Under the pieces are notes generated by a model. The model was not told the DNA's origin. It searched no databases and saw only the letters and a list, made by a program, of their open reading frames with translations. From contig JAISCC010000153.1 in NCBI GenBank assembly GCA_031265845.1, forward strand, positions 1 to 64,000: DNA of 64,000 nucleotides. Direction: 5' to 3'. Both the position numbers and the translations under genes were made by a program. Positions 9,279 through 20,369 of the stretch are shown here, piece by piece; within the stretch, counting starts at the first letter, position 1, and each line of letters begins with the position of its first letter. Source of the DNA: Treponema sp. (lineage in GTDB: Bacteria > Spirochaetota > Spirochaetia > Treponematales > Breznakiellaceae).

Positions 9279-10775
9279 ATGAAAGATAATTTGTTAGTCA
9301 GAGCGGAGGATGTCTCAAAAAGTTTTTCCGGCGTCCCCGCTCTGCAAAACGTACATTTTGATCTATGTGCAGGCGAGATTCACGCGCTTCTGGGTGAAAA
9401 CGGCGCGGGCAAATCTACCCTGATGAAGATAATCTCAGGAGTATACACCCGCGATGTCGGCGACCTGTATATAAATGGCGAGCCGATTGGCGATTTAACG
9501 CCATTGTCCGCGCAACGGCTGGGCATAGGCATCATACATCAAGAATTGAATCTATGCCCCCATCTTAGTGTGGCGGAAAATATTTATCTGAATCGTGAAA
9601 TTGCATCCTTTGGTATAACGGACAGAAAAAAACAGAATCGCGCGGCAAAAAAATATCTTGATACGCTTAAACTTGATGTTGATCCGGATACGCTGGTGCG
9701 TGAATTGCCGGTTTCAAAACAGCAGATGGTTGAAATTTGCAAAACTCTTTCGATGAATGCAAAAGTCATCATCATGGATGAGCCGACATCAGCGCTGACC
9801 GATAAAGAAATTGACGATTTGTTCAATGTTATAAGAATGTTAAAGTCCGAAGGTTGCGGCGTAATCTATATTTCGCACAGGCTCGAAGAATTGTCCCGAA
9901 TCGTTGATCGCGTAACAATTTTGCGGGATGGACAGTATATCAAAACGCTTGATTTTGCGGAAACCAGCCTTGAAGAAATTATCAGTTATATGGTGGGGCG
10001 CAACCTTAACGAAAAATTCCCAAAAATCACCGTTTCACGCGGCGAAAAAGCGCTTGAAGTAAGACATCTCTCTTCGCCCCAGGGTGTGGGCGTAAAAGAC
10101 GTTTCGTTTGAATTGTACCGGGGCGAGATTGTAGCGCTGGCCGGCCTTATGGGAGCCGGAAGGACCGAAACGGCGCGGGCTGTTTCCGGCGCGGACAAGA
10201 TGAGCGCGGGAGAAATTTTTTTGGAAGGCAGAAAAATCATCATAAAAAACGTGCGAAGCGCTATAAAAGAAGGCGTTTACTGTATTCCCGAAGACCGTAA
10301 AAAAGACGGTCTGTGTGTAAAAATGACTCTGGCGGAAAATATTACGCTTCCTAGCCTTGAGCTTATTTCACGCTTCGGTGTTATCAACAGTGGAAAAGAG
10401 GCGGAAAAAGCGACGAAAATGAAGGATGCGCTGAGAATAAAAACGCCCGGCATTGGACAGTGCGTCGCAAACCTTTCCGGCGGAAATCAGCAAAAAGTGG
10501 TTGTGGGCAAATGGCTGATGAGGAACGCCAAAGTTGTAATTTTTGACGAGCCGACGCGGGGAATTGACGTCGCGTCCAAAATTGAAATCTATAACATCAT
10601 CAATGAACTGAAAAAACAGGGAATCGGCGTGATGTTTGTTTCATCGGAATTGCCGGAAGTGTTGGGTATGTCGGATCGTATTTTAGTAATGTGCGACGGG
10701 CGCATTACCGCGAATCTTGAAACAAAAAATACAAATCAGGAAGAAATTTTAAAGTATGCGACTCAGTACGCATAA
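9279..10775 (+). CDS. Sugar ABC transporter ATP-binding protein (RbsA/MglA-like, two NBDs)
   Basis: GENGAGKSTLMKIISGVY, two ABC domains, LSGGNQQKVVVGKWL in the second half. Confidence 0.92.
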   Translation: MKDNLLVRAEDVSKSFSGVPALQNVHFDLCAGEIHALLGENGAGKSTLMKIISGVYTRDVGDLYINGEPIGDLTPLSAQRLGIGIIHQELNLCPHLSVAENIYLNREIASFGITDRKKQNRAAKKYLDTLKLDVDPDTLVRELPVSKQQMVEICKTLSMNAKVIIMDEPTSALTDKEIDDLFNVIRMLKSEGCGVIYISHRLEELSRIVDRVTILRDGQYIKTLDFAETSLEEIISYMVGRNLNEKFPKITVSRGEKALEVRHLSSPQGVGVKDVSFELYRGEIVALAGLMGAGRTETARAVSGADKMSAGEIFLEGRKIIIKNVRSAIKEGVYCIPEDRKKDGLCVKMTLAENITLPSLELISRFGVINSGKEAEKATKMKDALRIKTPGIGQCVANLSGGNQQKVVVGKWLMRNAKVVIFDEPTRGIDVASKIEIYNIINELKKQGIGVMFVSSELPEVLGMSDRILVMCDGRITANLETKNTNQEEILKYATQYA

Positions 10776-10785
10776 AGGACACATC

Positions 10786-11751
10786 ATGCAGACGACAAAA
10801 CTTTTACTGCCAAAATTGAATATTTCACGGGGATTAAAACAACAGCTTTCAACATTGAGCGGATTCGCCATTCTGTTTATCGCGTTCGCTATTTTGGCGC
10901 GGCCGTACTTTTTTACAGTGGGCAATCTGCTTACCGTGGCTACGCAAACCGCCGTAATCGCGATAATAGCGATTGGGCAGACGTATGTTATGATAACAGC
11001 GGGCATTGACCTTTCGATTGGTTCCAATATCGCGCTTTCGGGCATGATCGCCGCTCTTGCGATGATGTCAGGCGTACCGGTGTTTCTTGCTGGTCTGCTC
11101 GGTTTGCTGAGCGGCGCGGCTGTCGGCATGATAAACGGCATATTCGTCACCTATGGAAAAATCCCGCCGTTCATCGCAACGCTGGGCACTATGACGGCGA
11201 TACGCGGAGTGTGCCTGACGCTGACACAGGGAATCCCTATAGGCGGACTTCCAAAGTCATTTACCAAGATAGGAGCTGATTCGATAGGACCTATTCCAAT
11301 TCCCGTGATTCTGATGCTTGCAACGGTAATATTGTTCGGCTTTATCCTTGCAAAAACAACTTTTGGACGTCATGTTTACGCTCTTGGCAGCAATTTTGAC
11401 GCGGCGCGTCTTTCCGGTGTGAATACAAAGCGAACCTTGACACTTGTTTATGTGTTTTCGGGGATGCTGGCGGCTTTTGCGGGTCTTATCATGGCTGCGC
11501 GCATCGTCTCCGCGCAACCTGCGGCGGGTGACGGCTACGAGCTTGATGCCGTGGCTTCTTCGGTTATAGGCGGTACAAGCACGTTGGGCGGCGAAGGTTC
11601 CATAGCCGGAACCTTTATCGGAGCTTTCATAATCGGCATTTTGCGCAACGGATTGAACCTTATTGGCGTATCTCCATTTATCCAAAAAATTGTAATCGGC
11701 GTCGTTATCGCAGGTTCTGTATTCTTTGATAAAATAAAACGGAAGGATTAA
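10786..11751 (+). CDS. Sugar ABC transporter permease (RbsC-like)
   Basis: VMITAGIDLSIGSNIALSGM, GIFVTYGKIPPFIATLGTM, AARLSGVNTKRTLTLVYVFSG, VIGGTSTLGGEGSIAGTFIGA. Confidence 0.92.
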   Translation: MQTTKLLLPKLNISRGLKQQLSTLSGFAILFIAFAILARPYFFTVGNLLTVATQTAVIAIIAIGQTYVMITAGIDLSIGSNIALSGMIAALAMMSGVPVFLAGLLGLLSGAAVGMINGIFVTYGKIPPFIATLGTMTAIRGVCLTLTQGIPIGGLPKSFTKIGADSIGPIPIPVILMLATVILFGFILAKTTFGRHVYALGSNFDAARLSGVNTKRTLTLVYVFSGMLAAFAGLIMAARIVSAQPAAGDGYELDAVASSVIGGTSTLGGEGSIAGTFIGAFIIGILRNGLNLIGVSPFIQKIVIGVVIAGSVFFDKIKRKD

Positions 11752-11759
11752 ATTCGTAT

Positions 11760-11774
11760 GGGGGGGGGGGGGGG
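11760..11774 (+). repeat. Homopolymeric G tract, 15 nt
   Basis: Direct count: 1 G at 11760, 10 at 11761-11770, 4 at 11771-11774. Confidence 0.95.
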
Positions 11775-11835
11775 ATAAACCAGGTAGCGCGCCGAAAGGT
11801 TTGCTAATATAAACTATTTTTACAAGGAGAATTGT

Positions 11836-12789
11836 ATGAAAAAAGGGATTTGTGTGTTATGGGCAGCGTCAGTGTTGCTGATCTGTTCGGGATCATTATG
11901 GGCGAATGGAAACGCTCAGGATGCGTCAAACGGCAAAATCAAGGTGACGCTTATCACGATGGATTCGATTGACGAGCATTGGCTTAAGGTGCGCGCCGGC
12001 GCTCAGGCAAAGGCGGATGAGCTTGGCAATGTGGAGTTGACGTTTAACGCGCCTCCGGGCAAGGTGGACGCCGCAGTTCAGCTTCAGATGGTGGAAGACG
12101 CAATCACCAAAAAATCTGATGTCATTTTGCTTGCGCCGCTCAACAGAGACGCGCTTTCGCCCGGTGTTGAAAAGGCAAAAAAAGCGGGCGTCAAAGTGAT
12201 TATTATTGACTCTGCGGTTTCAACGGCGAGCTATGACGCCTTCTTCTCGACCGATAACGGAGCTGCGGCGCGTACAGCCGCCGATACGCTGGCGAGTCTG
12301 ATTGGGGAGACCGGTAAAGTCGCTATTGTAAACGCCCAGGCCGGAGCGGGAACAACGATGACCCGCGAGAACGACTTCAAAGACCAAATCGCAAAAAAAT
12401 ATCCGGGCATTACCATCGTTGGCACCCAGTATTCAGATGGCGATAAGACAAAGGCGCTGAATATAGCCTTGGATTTTCTTACAGCCAATCCTGATCTTGC
12501 CGGTTTCTATGCCTGCAATGAAGGTTCAACCGTTGGCGTGGGCAACGCTATTGCCCAGAGAGGCTTGACGGGTCGGGTTAAAGAAGTTGGTTTTGACTGG
12601 TCTGCGGATACAAAATCACTGGTTGACCGCGATATTTTACAGGCGTCAATGGTGCAGAATCCCTATGAGATGGGTTATCAGGGATTACAGGCTGGTGTTG
12701 ACGCTTATAATGGCAAGACAATTTCACCGAAAGATAATGATACCGGTGTAACGGTTGCGACAAAAGAAAACCAAAATACAATAAAATAG
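11836..12789 (+). CDS. Sugar ABC transporter substrate-binding protein (RbsB-like)
   Basis: Signal peptide, then KVTLITMDSIDEHWLKVRAGAQAKADEL...NPDLAGFYACNEGSTVGVGNAIAQRG; follows the ATPase and permease genes. Confidence 0.9.
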   Translation: MKKGICVLWAASVLLICSGSLWANGNAQDASNGKIKVTLITMDSIDEHWLKVRAGAQAKADELGNVELTFNAPPGKVDAAVQLQMVEDAITKKSDVILLAPLNRDALSPGVEKAKKAGVKVIIIDSAVSTASYDAFFSTDNGAAARTAADTLASLIGETGKVAIVNAQAGAGTTMTRENDFKDQIAKKYPGITIVGTQYSDGDKTKALNIALDFLTANPDLAGFYACNEGSTVGVGNAIAQRGLTGRVKEVGFDWSADTKSLVDRDILQASMVQNPYEMGYQGLQAGVDAYNGKTISPKDNDTGVTVATKENQNTIK

Positions 12790-12817
12790 CGCCGTCTCTA
12801 TTTCTGAACTTTTAATG

Positions 12818-12860
12818 AAAGCGCCTTCAAACCTCTCATGGTGGAGGCGCTTTTTATTTT
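12818..12860 (+). terminator. Rho-independent terminator of the sugar ABC operon
   Basis: AAAGCGCCT...AGGCGCTTTTTATTTTTT stem plus T tract. Confidence 0.8.
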
Positions 12861-12883
12861 TTATAAAAATCGGAGGATTTAAC

Positions 12884-13369
12884 TCAGTCAAAAGTGTCTG
12901 ACACCACATCGTCTAATAAACTGGTCAGCCGGTGCAACCGGTGATATAAACTTCCAAACACCCACGCCCAGGCTTGCTCCACAAGCCCCGCCTTTACCGG
13001 ATTCTCAGCTATATACTCCCGTACCCGCAAAAAGTCCGCCATCCCCTTGATTATTCGCGAATAGAATCGCTCCCCCCATACATGCCCTTTCCGCCCATGC
13101 TCTTTATTCCACGCTTTCGCGAAATTGCACTTTATCCATTGCATTATTTCTGATAAAGTCCCGCCTTTACCCGGATTTATCAAAAAATGAATGTGGTTTC
13201 CCATAATACAGAAATCCCATAGGCGGAAATGGAACTTCCGCTTCGCCTTTTCGACGAAGGAGAGGAAGAGCGTCTTGAATCGCGGCTCAAGCAGGCTCAT
13301 GTCGTCATGGTCTATTTTCGACGTGACATGATACGTCGCTCCGTTGTGGAGTGTTCGCAAACTTCTCAT
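12884..13369 (-). mobile_element. REP-associated-type tyrosine transposase (RAYT/Y1_Tnp), copy 1
   Basis: GATYHVTSKI..., GNHIHFLINP (HUH motif), FAKAWNKEHGRKGHVWGERFYSRII, LRVREYIAENPVKAGLV. Confidence 0.88.
12894..12905. repeat. GTGTCTGACACC motif
   Basis: Exact 12-mer, overlapping the 3' end of RAYT copy 1. Confidence 0.9.
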
Positions 13370-13463
13370 ACCTATAATAGGGGATTGTCATGCGAATTGC
13401 TTTAATGATGCCTGACACCGACTCGACTTGCCATGCTGAAAATATTTGGCGCCTGTATTTTAA

Positions 13464-13497
13464 TGTCTGACACCATGATGAGTGAGTGTCTGACACC
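13464..13497. repeat. Two TGTCTGACACC motifs upstream of RAYT copy 1
   Basis: TGTCTGACACC 13464-13474 and GTGTCTGACACC 13486-13497. Confidence 0.9.
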
Positions 13498-13595
13498 AAC
13501 TTTGGTCAACTTTAGCCCCTTGTGGCAAGAAACTGGGGCGCAATTGGCGTAGTTTTTCTCTTGCCAACCACTCCCATTTTTTGTATCTTTTTCTT

Positions 13596-16247
<2,652 letters not shown>

Positions 16248-16262
16248 CAGCAGGCGCGCGAA

Positions 16263-16289
16263 TGAGCGGACACGCCTAAGTCCGCTCAT
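16263..16289. terminator. Hairpin downstream of clpB
   Basis: TGAGCGGAC...GTCCGCTCA perfect 9-bp stem; no clear T tract. Confidence 0.45.
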
Positions 16290-16583
16290 ATTCCCGCCCT
16301 TCAATGGCGAAGACGCGCCTATTTTTGCAAATCCGGCGTATTCCATAAAATCCGGCGAAGAAATATTGACAAGCATCAGCAATACGATGTATACTTCTTT
16401 CTAAAGTTTAATCGTGTTTCAAAACGCTGTGTTTTGGCGTGGGCCGGTTCTTAAAGAAGATGTTCAATACCATAAAAAGGGGCGCAAACCTGCGTTATGC
16501 GGGGCGTTAGGCGATATATAATGAAAGACCAAAAAGTTTTGCATGGTTGCATAAAAAGATATAGAAGCGTTACAAAAATCTTG

Positions 16584-16598
16584 CCCCCCCCCCCCCCC
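16584..16598 (+). repeat. Homopolymeric C tract, 15 nt (G tract on - strand)
   Basis: Direct count: 7 C at 16584-16590 plus 8 C at 16591-16598. Confidence 0.95.
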
Positions 16599-16985
16599 GT
16601 ATAAGTTATGACAAAACGTCCGCTTTAAGCGGCGTTGTAAACGGCGTTTCTTTCACATTCCGGCGACGTTTTCTCTGTATCCCGCGTCTGCGTGTCCGTT
16701 CCCATTTGTCAAGCGGCGTTTCCGCCGGCGTTCCCGCTCTATCGAAAACGCCCCGTTTCATGACGCGACCCTCACGCCCATTTCTTCGTCTTCCATCTTC
16801 ACACCATACAATATATGTACGCTTTCCAAAGACAAACGGGGAAAAACGGCGTTTCCAACATTCCATCCGCAGTGGAATGGTTTCAAATTTGCTCTCTTAT
16901 GCCGGCGGCGCTTGCAAACAATCGAATCGTAGATTCGCGGCTGCCGCCGTTCTTTTTTACATTCTTTATATATTTGGAGGTTTTT

Positions 16986-18368
16986 ATGAAAAGAAGAGTG
17001 GTGATAGCGGCGCTCATGGCGGCGCTGTGTGCGATTGAAGTCGTGGGGATGGACACTCTCGCGGTGTTGCCCTTCACCGGCGGCGCAGGCGAGGAGGGCG
17101 AGACCATAGCCGAGCTTTTCTCGTTCAGCAATGAATTGAACGCGGCGTTCGCGCCCATACCCCGCACCAGCATCATGCGGGCTGTCGGCAATGAGCAGAA
17201 GTTTCAGACGGATACGGGCATGACGGATCCGGACACCATAGCCGCCATTGGAAAGCAACTCGGCGCCAAGTACGTGGTCGCCGGCAACATCGCCAAGCTG
17301 GGAAATCAGAATCTCTTGATCATTTCGATTTTGAAGATAGACGATCTGCGGCAGATAGCGGGCGACATCCAGACCTACGCCAGAATCGAGGACATACAGG
17401 ACAAGTTGCCGGGCATGGCGCGGAACATCATAGCCGCCACGCAAATAGACTCGTCCACGCTGAACAAGCTGGCGGTGGTGCCGGTGGAGTTGGGCGGGAA
17501 CATCGACTCCCGCGTCGCGGACACGCTGGCGCAGATACTGTCCATCAACCTGATAAAGAGCGGGAAGTATGCGGTGTATCCGAGGACAGAGACGCTGGGG
17601 CAGGTGCAGACGGAGTACAGCACCCAGGCGAGCGGGATAACGGCGGATGAAAACATAGTGGACATAGGGAAGGGGGAGAACCCCCGGTTTGTGCTGTCCG
17701 TGGTGGCGCGGCGGCTTGGGGCCAGAAACATGTTCAACGCCTCGATCATCAACCTTGAGTCCGGCGTGCAGATTATAGGGCGGTCAGTGAATTATCAGAC
17801 GCTGAACGACGGGATAACGGCGATGGAAAGCCTGGCCCGCGAGTTGACCGGCGTGGCGACGGGAAGCTCGCTGGGCGCGGCGCCGGACGGCGGAGAGTTG
17901 GACACGATCAGGGCCGATGCTGAGGGGGCGGTTTCGGGTGATCGCGTCATTTCTTTTTGGACTGGAACGGCTGAGGACGATGACTCAAATGGCAAGGCGG
18001 AGAAACCCATGAAGAAATCAAGCGGCGGAGCCGTGTTCGGATATGGCGTGTTGAATCTGGCGCTTGGACTCGGCTCGTTTATTCAGGGAGACGCCGGAGG
18101 CGGGATAACAACACTGTTGTCGTATGGCGCCGCGGCGGGTCTCATTGTCTGGGAGCTTACACTTTCGTATGATGACAATCTCGCGGGCATTCCGGGAGCC
18201 GTGGGGCTTGGAGTCGTGGGCTTCGCGGTTCTCTACGGGTTTATTCGCCCGGCAGTGTACAACAAGAACCACTCTCTCGCCGAGTTTATGGATGGGATGC
18301 GTCTGGCGGTTGTGCCTGCGGAACGCGGCGGCGCGGCGGTGCGGTTGTCGTATACGCTGAAGTTTTAA
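16986..18368 (+). CDS. Exported/membrane protein with an N-terminal CsgG/LpoB-like domain
   Basis: Signal peptide MKRRVVIAALMAALCAIEVVG; TLAVLPFTGGAGEEGETIAELFSFSNELNAAF, IAAIGKQLGAKYVVAGNIAKLGNQNLLIISI; C-terminal TM segments. Confidence 0.6.
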   Translation: MKRRVVIAALMAALCAIEVVGMDTLAVLPFTGGAGEEGETIAELFSFSNELNAAFAPIPRTSIMRAVGNEQKFQTDTGMTDPDTIAAIGKQLGAKYVVAGNIAKLGNQNLLIISILKIDDLRQIAGDIQTYARIEDIQDKLPGMARNIIAATQIDSSTLNKLAVVPVELGGNIDSRVADTLAQILSINLIKSGKYAVYPRTETLGQVQTEYSTQASGITADENIVDIGKGENPRFVLSVVARRLGARNMFNASIINLESGVQIIGRSVNYQTLNDGITAMESLARELTGVATGSSLGAAPDGGELDTIRADAEGAVSGDRVISFWTGTAEDDDSNGKAEKPMKKSSGGAVFGYGVLNLALGLGSFIQGDAGGGITTLLSYGAAAGLIVWELTLSYDDNLAGIPGAVGLGVVGFAVLYGFIRPAVYNKNHSLAEFMDGMRLAVVPAERGGAAVRLSYTLKF

Positions 18369-18383
18369 AAGGGATAATGAAAA

Positions 18384-20123
18384 ATGAAAAGCAATATACA
18401 TAAAAAAAGACCTGAAAGGCGCTTTTCGGAGACGGCGTTTTCAACGGCGCTCTTGGCGGCGCTGTTGCTATTCGCGGGATGCAAGGATTTCTTTCACCCT
18501 GAGGGACCGGAGGGATCAAAAGACGACTCCACGTATTACACGGTAACATTCAACGCGGATGGAGGGACGCCCGCGACGCAGACGCGGACGGTAAATGGCA
18601 GAGGTTCGGTGGGGTCATCAATGCCCTCGAATCCAACCAAAAGCGGCTACACTTTCGGCGGCTGGTACACGTCACGCAACGGCGGCGGATCGCAGTTCAC
18701 CTCCTCCACTACGGTAACCGCGAATATAACCGTGTACGCCAAGTGGACGGCTCAAACTCAATACACGGTGACATACAACGCCAATCAAGGAAGCGGGACG
18801 ACTCCTTCTTCTCAGACGGTGAACGCCGGATCAAGCGTAACGCTCGCGAGCGGAAGCGGATTGACAAAATCCGGCTACACCTTCAGCGGCTGGAATACGA
18901 ATGCGTCTGGCACGGGAACTTCGTACGCCGCGAATTCTTCTTACACGGTCACCGCAACTATAACGCTATACGCCAAGTGGACGGCTCAAGCTCAATACAC
19001 GGTAACATTCAACGCGGATGGGGGGAGTTTTACAGGAGGAAGCGCAACGCAGACGCAGACGGCGCTAATCGGCGGTTCGGTGGGGTCTTCAATGCCCTCG
19101 AATCCAACCAAGAGCGGGTACACCTTCGGCGGCTGGTACACGTCAACCGGCGGCGGCGGATCGCAGTTCACCTCCTCAACTACAGTAACTGGTAATATAA
19201 CGGTGTACGCCAACTGGACGGCGGCATCCCTGCCTTCCGATCTCTCGCTTGCTGAATCATTAACATGGATCGCCAGCAACGCGATGGAAGGCGGCGACTA
19301 TACCATCGCCTTAAAGAACAATGAGACCATCGCTCCAAAGACGCTTTCCTACAGTGGAAAGAATGTACGCATAACCCTTAACGGGGGGAGCGTGGAACGG
19401 ACGGTCAGCTTGAGTTCAAACGGTTCTCTCTTTACGGTGGCAAGCGGCGTAACGCTGGCGCTGGGAAACAACATCACCTTGCAGGGACGGTCTAACAATA
19501 CCTCCTCCTCGCTGGTTTTGGTGACGGACGGCGGGACGTTGGTGATGAACACCGGATCGACAATGAGCGGCAACACATCATCATCCAGCGTCGGCGGGGT
19601 GTATGTATACCACGGCGGCACATTCACCATGAGCGGCGGAACCATCAGCGGCAACACCGCATCCGTCGGCGGCGGGGTGTATGTATCCAGCGGCACATTC
19701 ACTATGAGCGGCGGAACCATCAGCGGCAACACCGCATCCAACACCGGCGGCGGAGTGTATGTATACAGCGGAACATTCACCATGAGCGGCGGAACCATCA
19801 GCGGCAACATCGCATCCAGCGCTGGCGGCGGCGGTGGCGGGGTGTATGTATACAGCGGCACATTCACCATGAGCGGCGGAACCATCAGCGGCAACACCGC
19901 ATCCAACGCCGGCGGCGGGGTGCTTGTGGACGGCGCTGGTATGTTTATCAAGCAATCGGGCGGCATCATTTACGGGTCAGACGCAAGCGACTCGTTGAAA
20001 AACACCGCCGCCTCTTACGGCCATGCGGTATATTCATCAGGAGGCAAAGAGCGCAACACCACGGCGGGTACTGGCGTCATCTTGAACAGCGGGACAAGCG
20101 GCTCGTCCGGCGGCTGGGAATAG
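18384..20123 (+). CDS. Lipoprotein with three InlB-type (Listeria-Bacteroides) repeats and a beta-helix-like tandem repeat domain
   Basis: Lipobox LLLFAGCKD; repeats YTVTFNADGGT...SGYTFGGWYTSRNGGGSQFTSSTTVTANITVYAKWT; GGGVYVYSGTFTMSGGTISGNTAS units. Confidence 0.85.
   Translation: MKSNIHKKRPERRFSETAFSTALLAALLLFAGCKDFFHPEGPEGSKDDSTYYTVTFNADGGTPATQTRTVNGRGSVGSSMPSNPTKSGYTFGGWYTSRNGGGSQFTSSTTVTANITVYAKWTAQTQYTVTYNANQGSGTTPSSQTVNAGSSVTLASGSGLTKSGYTFSGWNTNASGTGTSYAANSSYTVTATITLYAKWTAQAQYTVTFNADGGSFTGGSATQTQTALIGGSVGSSMPSNPTKSGYTFGGWYTSTGGGGSQFTSSTTVTGNITVYANWTAASLPSDLSLAESLTWIASNAMEGGDYTIALKNNETIAPKTLSYSGKNVRITLNGGSVERTVSLSSNGSLFTVASGVTLALGNNITLQGRSNNTSSSLVLVTDGGTLVMNTGSTMSGNTSSSSVGGVYVYHGGTFTMSGGTISGNTASVGGGVYVSSGTFTMSGGTISGNTASNTGGGVYVYSGTFTMSGGTISGNIASSAGGGGGGVYVYSGTFTMSGGTISGNTASNAGGGVLVDGAGMFIKQSGGIIYGSDASDSLKNTAASYGHAVYSSGGKERNTTAGTGVILNSGTSGSSGGWE
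19593..19960 (+). repeat. Tandem repeat, 78-bp (26-aa) period
   Basis: GGCGGGGTGTATGTATAC-like unit starts at 19593, 19671, 19749, 19836, 19914: spacings 78, 78, 87, 78. Confidence 0.9.
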
Positions 20124-20124
20124 G

Positions 20125-20156
20125 GCTAAAGAACGGCGTGGACGCCGTTCTTTAGC
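20125..20156. terminator. Hairpin after the repeat lipoprotein gene
   Basis: GCTAAAGAACGGCGT-GG-ACGCCGTTCTTTAGC, 15-bp perfect stem. Confidence 0.6.
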
Positions 20157-20171
20157 TTCGAGTTTTCGCCA

Positions 20172-20214
20172 GTGTCTGACACCAAAACGTTTTCGGCAAG
20201 CGGTGTCTGACACC
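20172..20214. repeat. Pair of GTGTCTGACACC motifs without an adjacent transposase
   Basis: Exact motifs at 20172-20183 and 20203-20214. Confidence 0.9.
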
Positions 20215-20286
20215 AGACTATTTTCCGCCGAGCGGCGGGCGGTTTTTAGCTTCGAGTTTTTGCCGGGCAAAAACTCGCGGCATTGC

Positions 20287-20314
20287 GGAAGAACGGCGTG
20301 GACGCCGTTCTTCC
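20287..20314. repeat. Second copy of the AGAACGGCGTGGACGCCGTTCT hairpin
   Basis: GGAAGAACGGCGT-GG-ACGCCGTTCTTCC, 13-bp perfect stem; same core as 20125-20156. Confidence 0.85.
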
Positions 20315-20369
20315 ATTCCATTTGTCGCCGCCGTTCGTGACGGCGGAATGTAAAAAGGAGCGATAAAAA

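Noticed and set aside
16400-16985. Intergenic 16.4-16.98 kb considered for tRNA or small RNA genes
   Set aside because: No cloverleaf with T-loop GTTCRA and matching acceptor could be assembled by eye; a tRNAscan/Infernal run would be decisive.
18541-19220. Repeated blocks considered as a CRISPR-like array
   Set aside because: Repeats are in-frame coding InlB-type domains of a lipoprotein, not short repeats with unique spacers.
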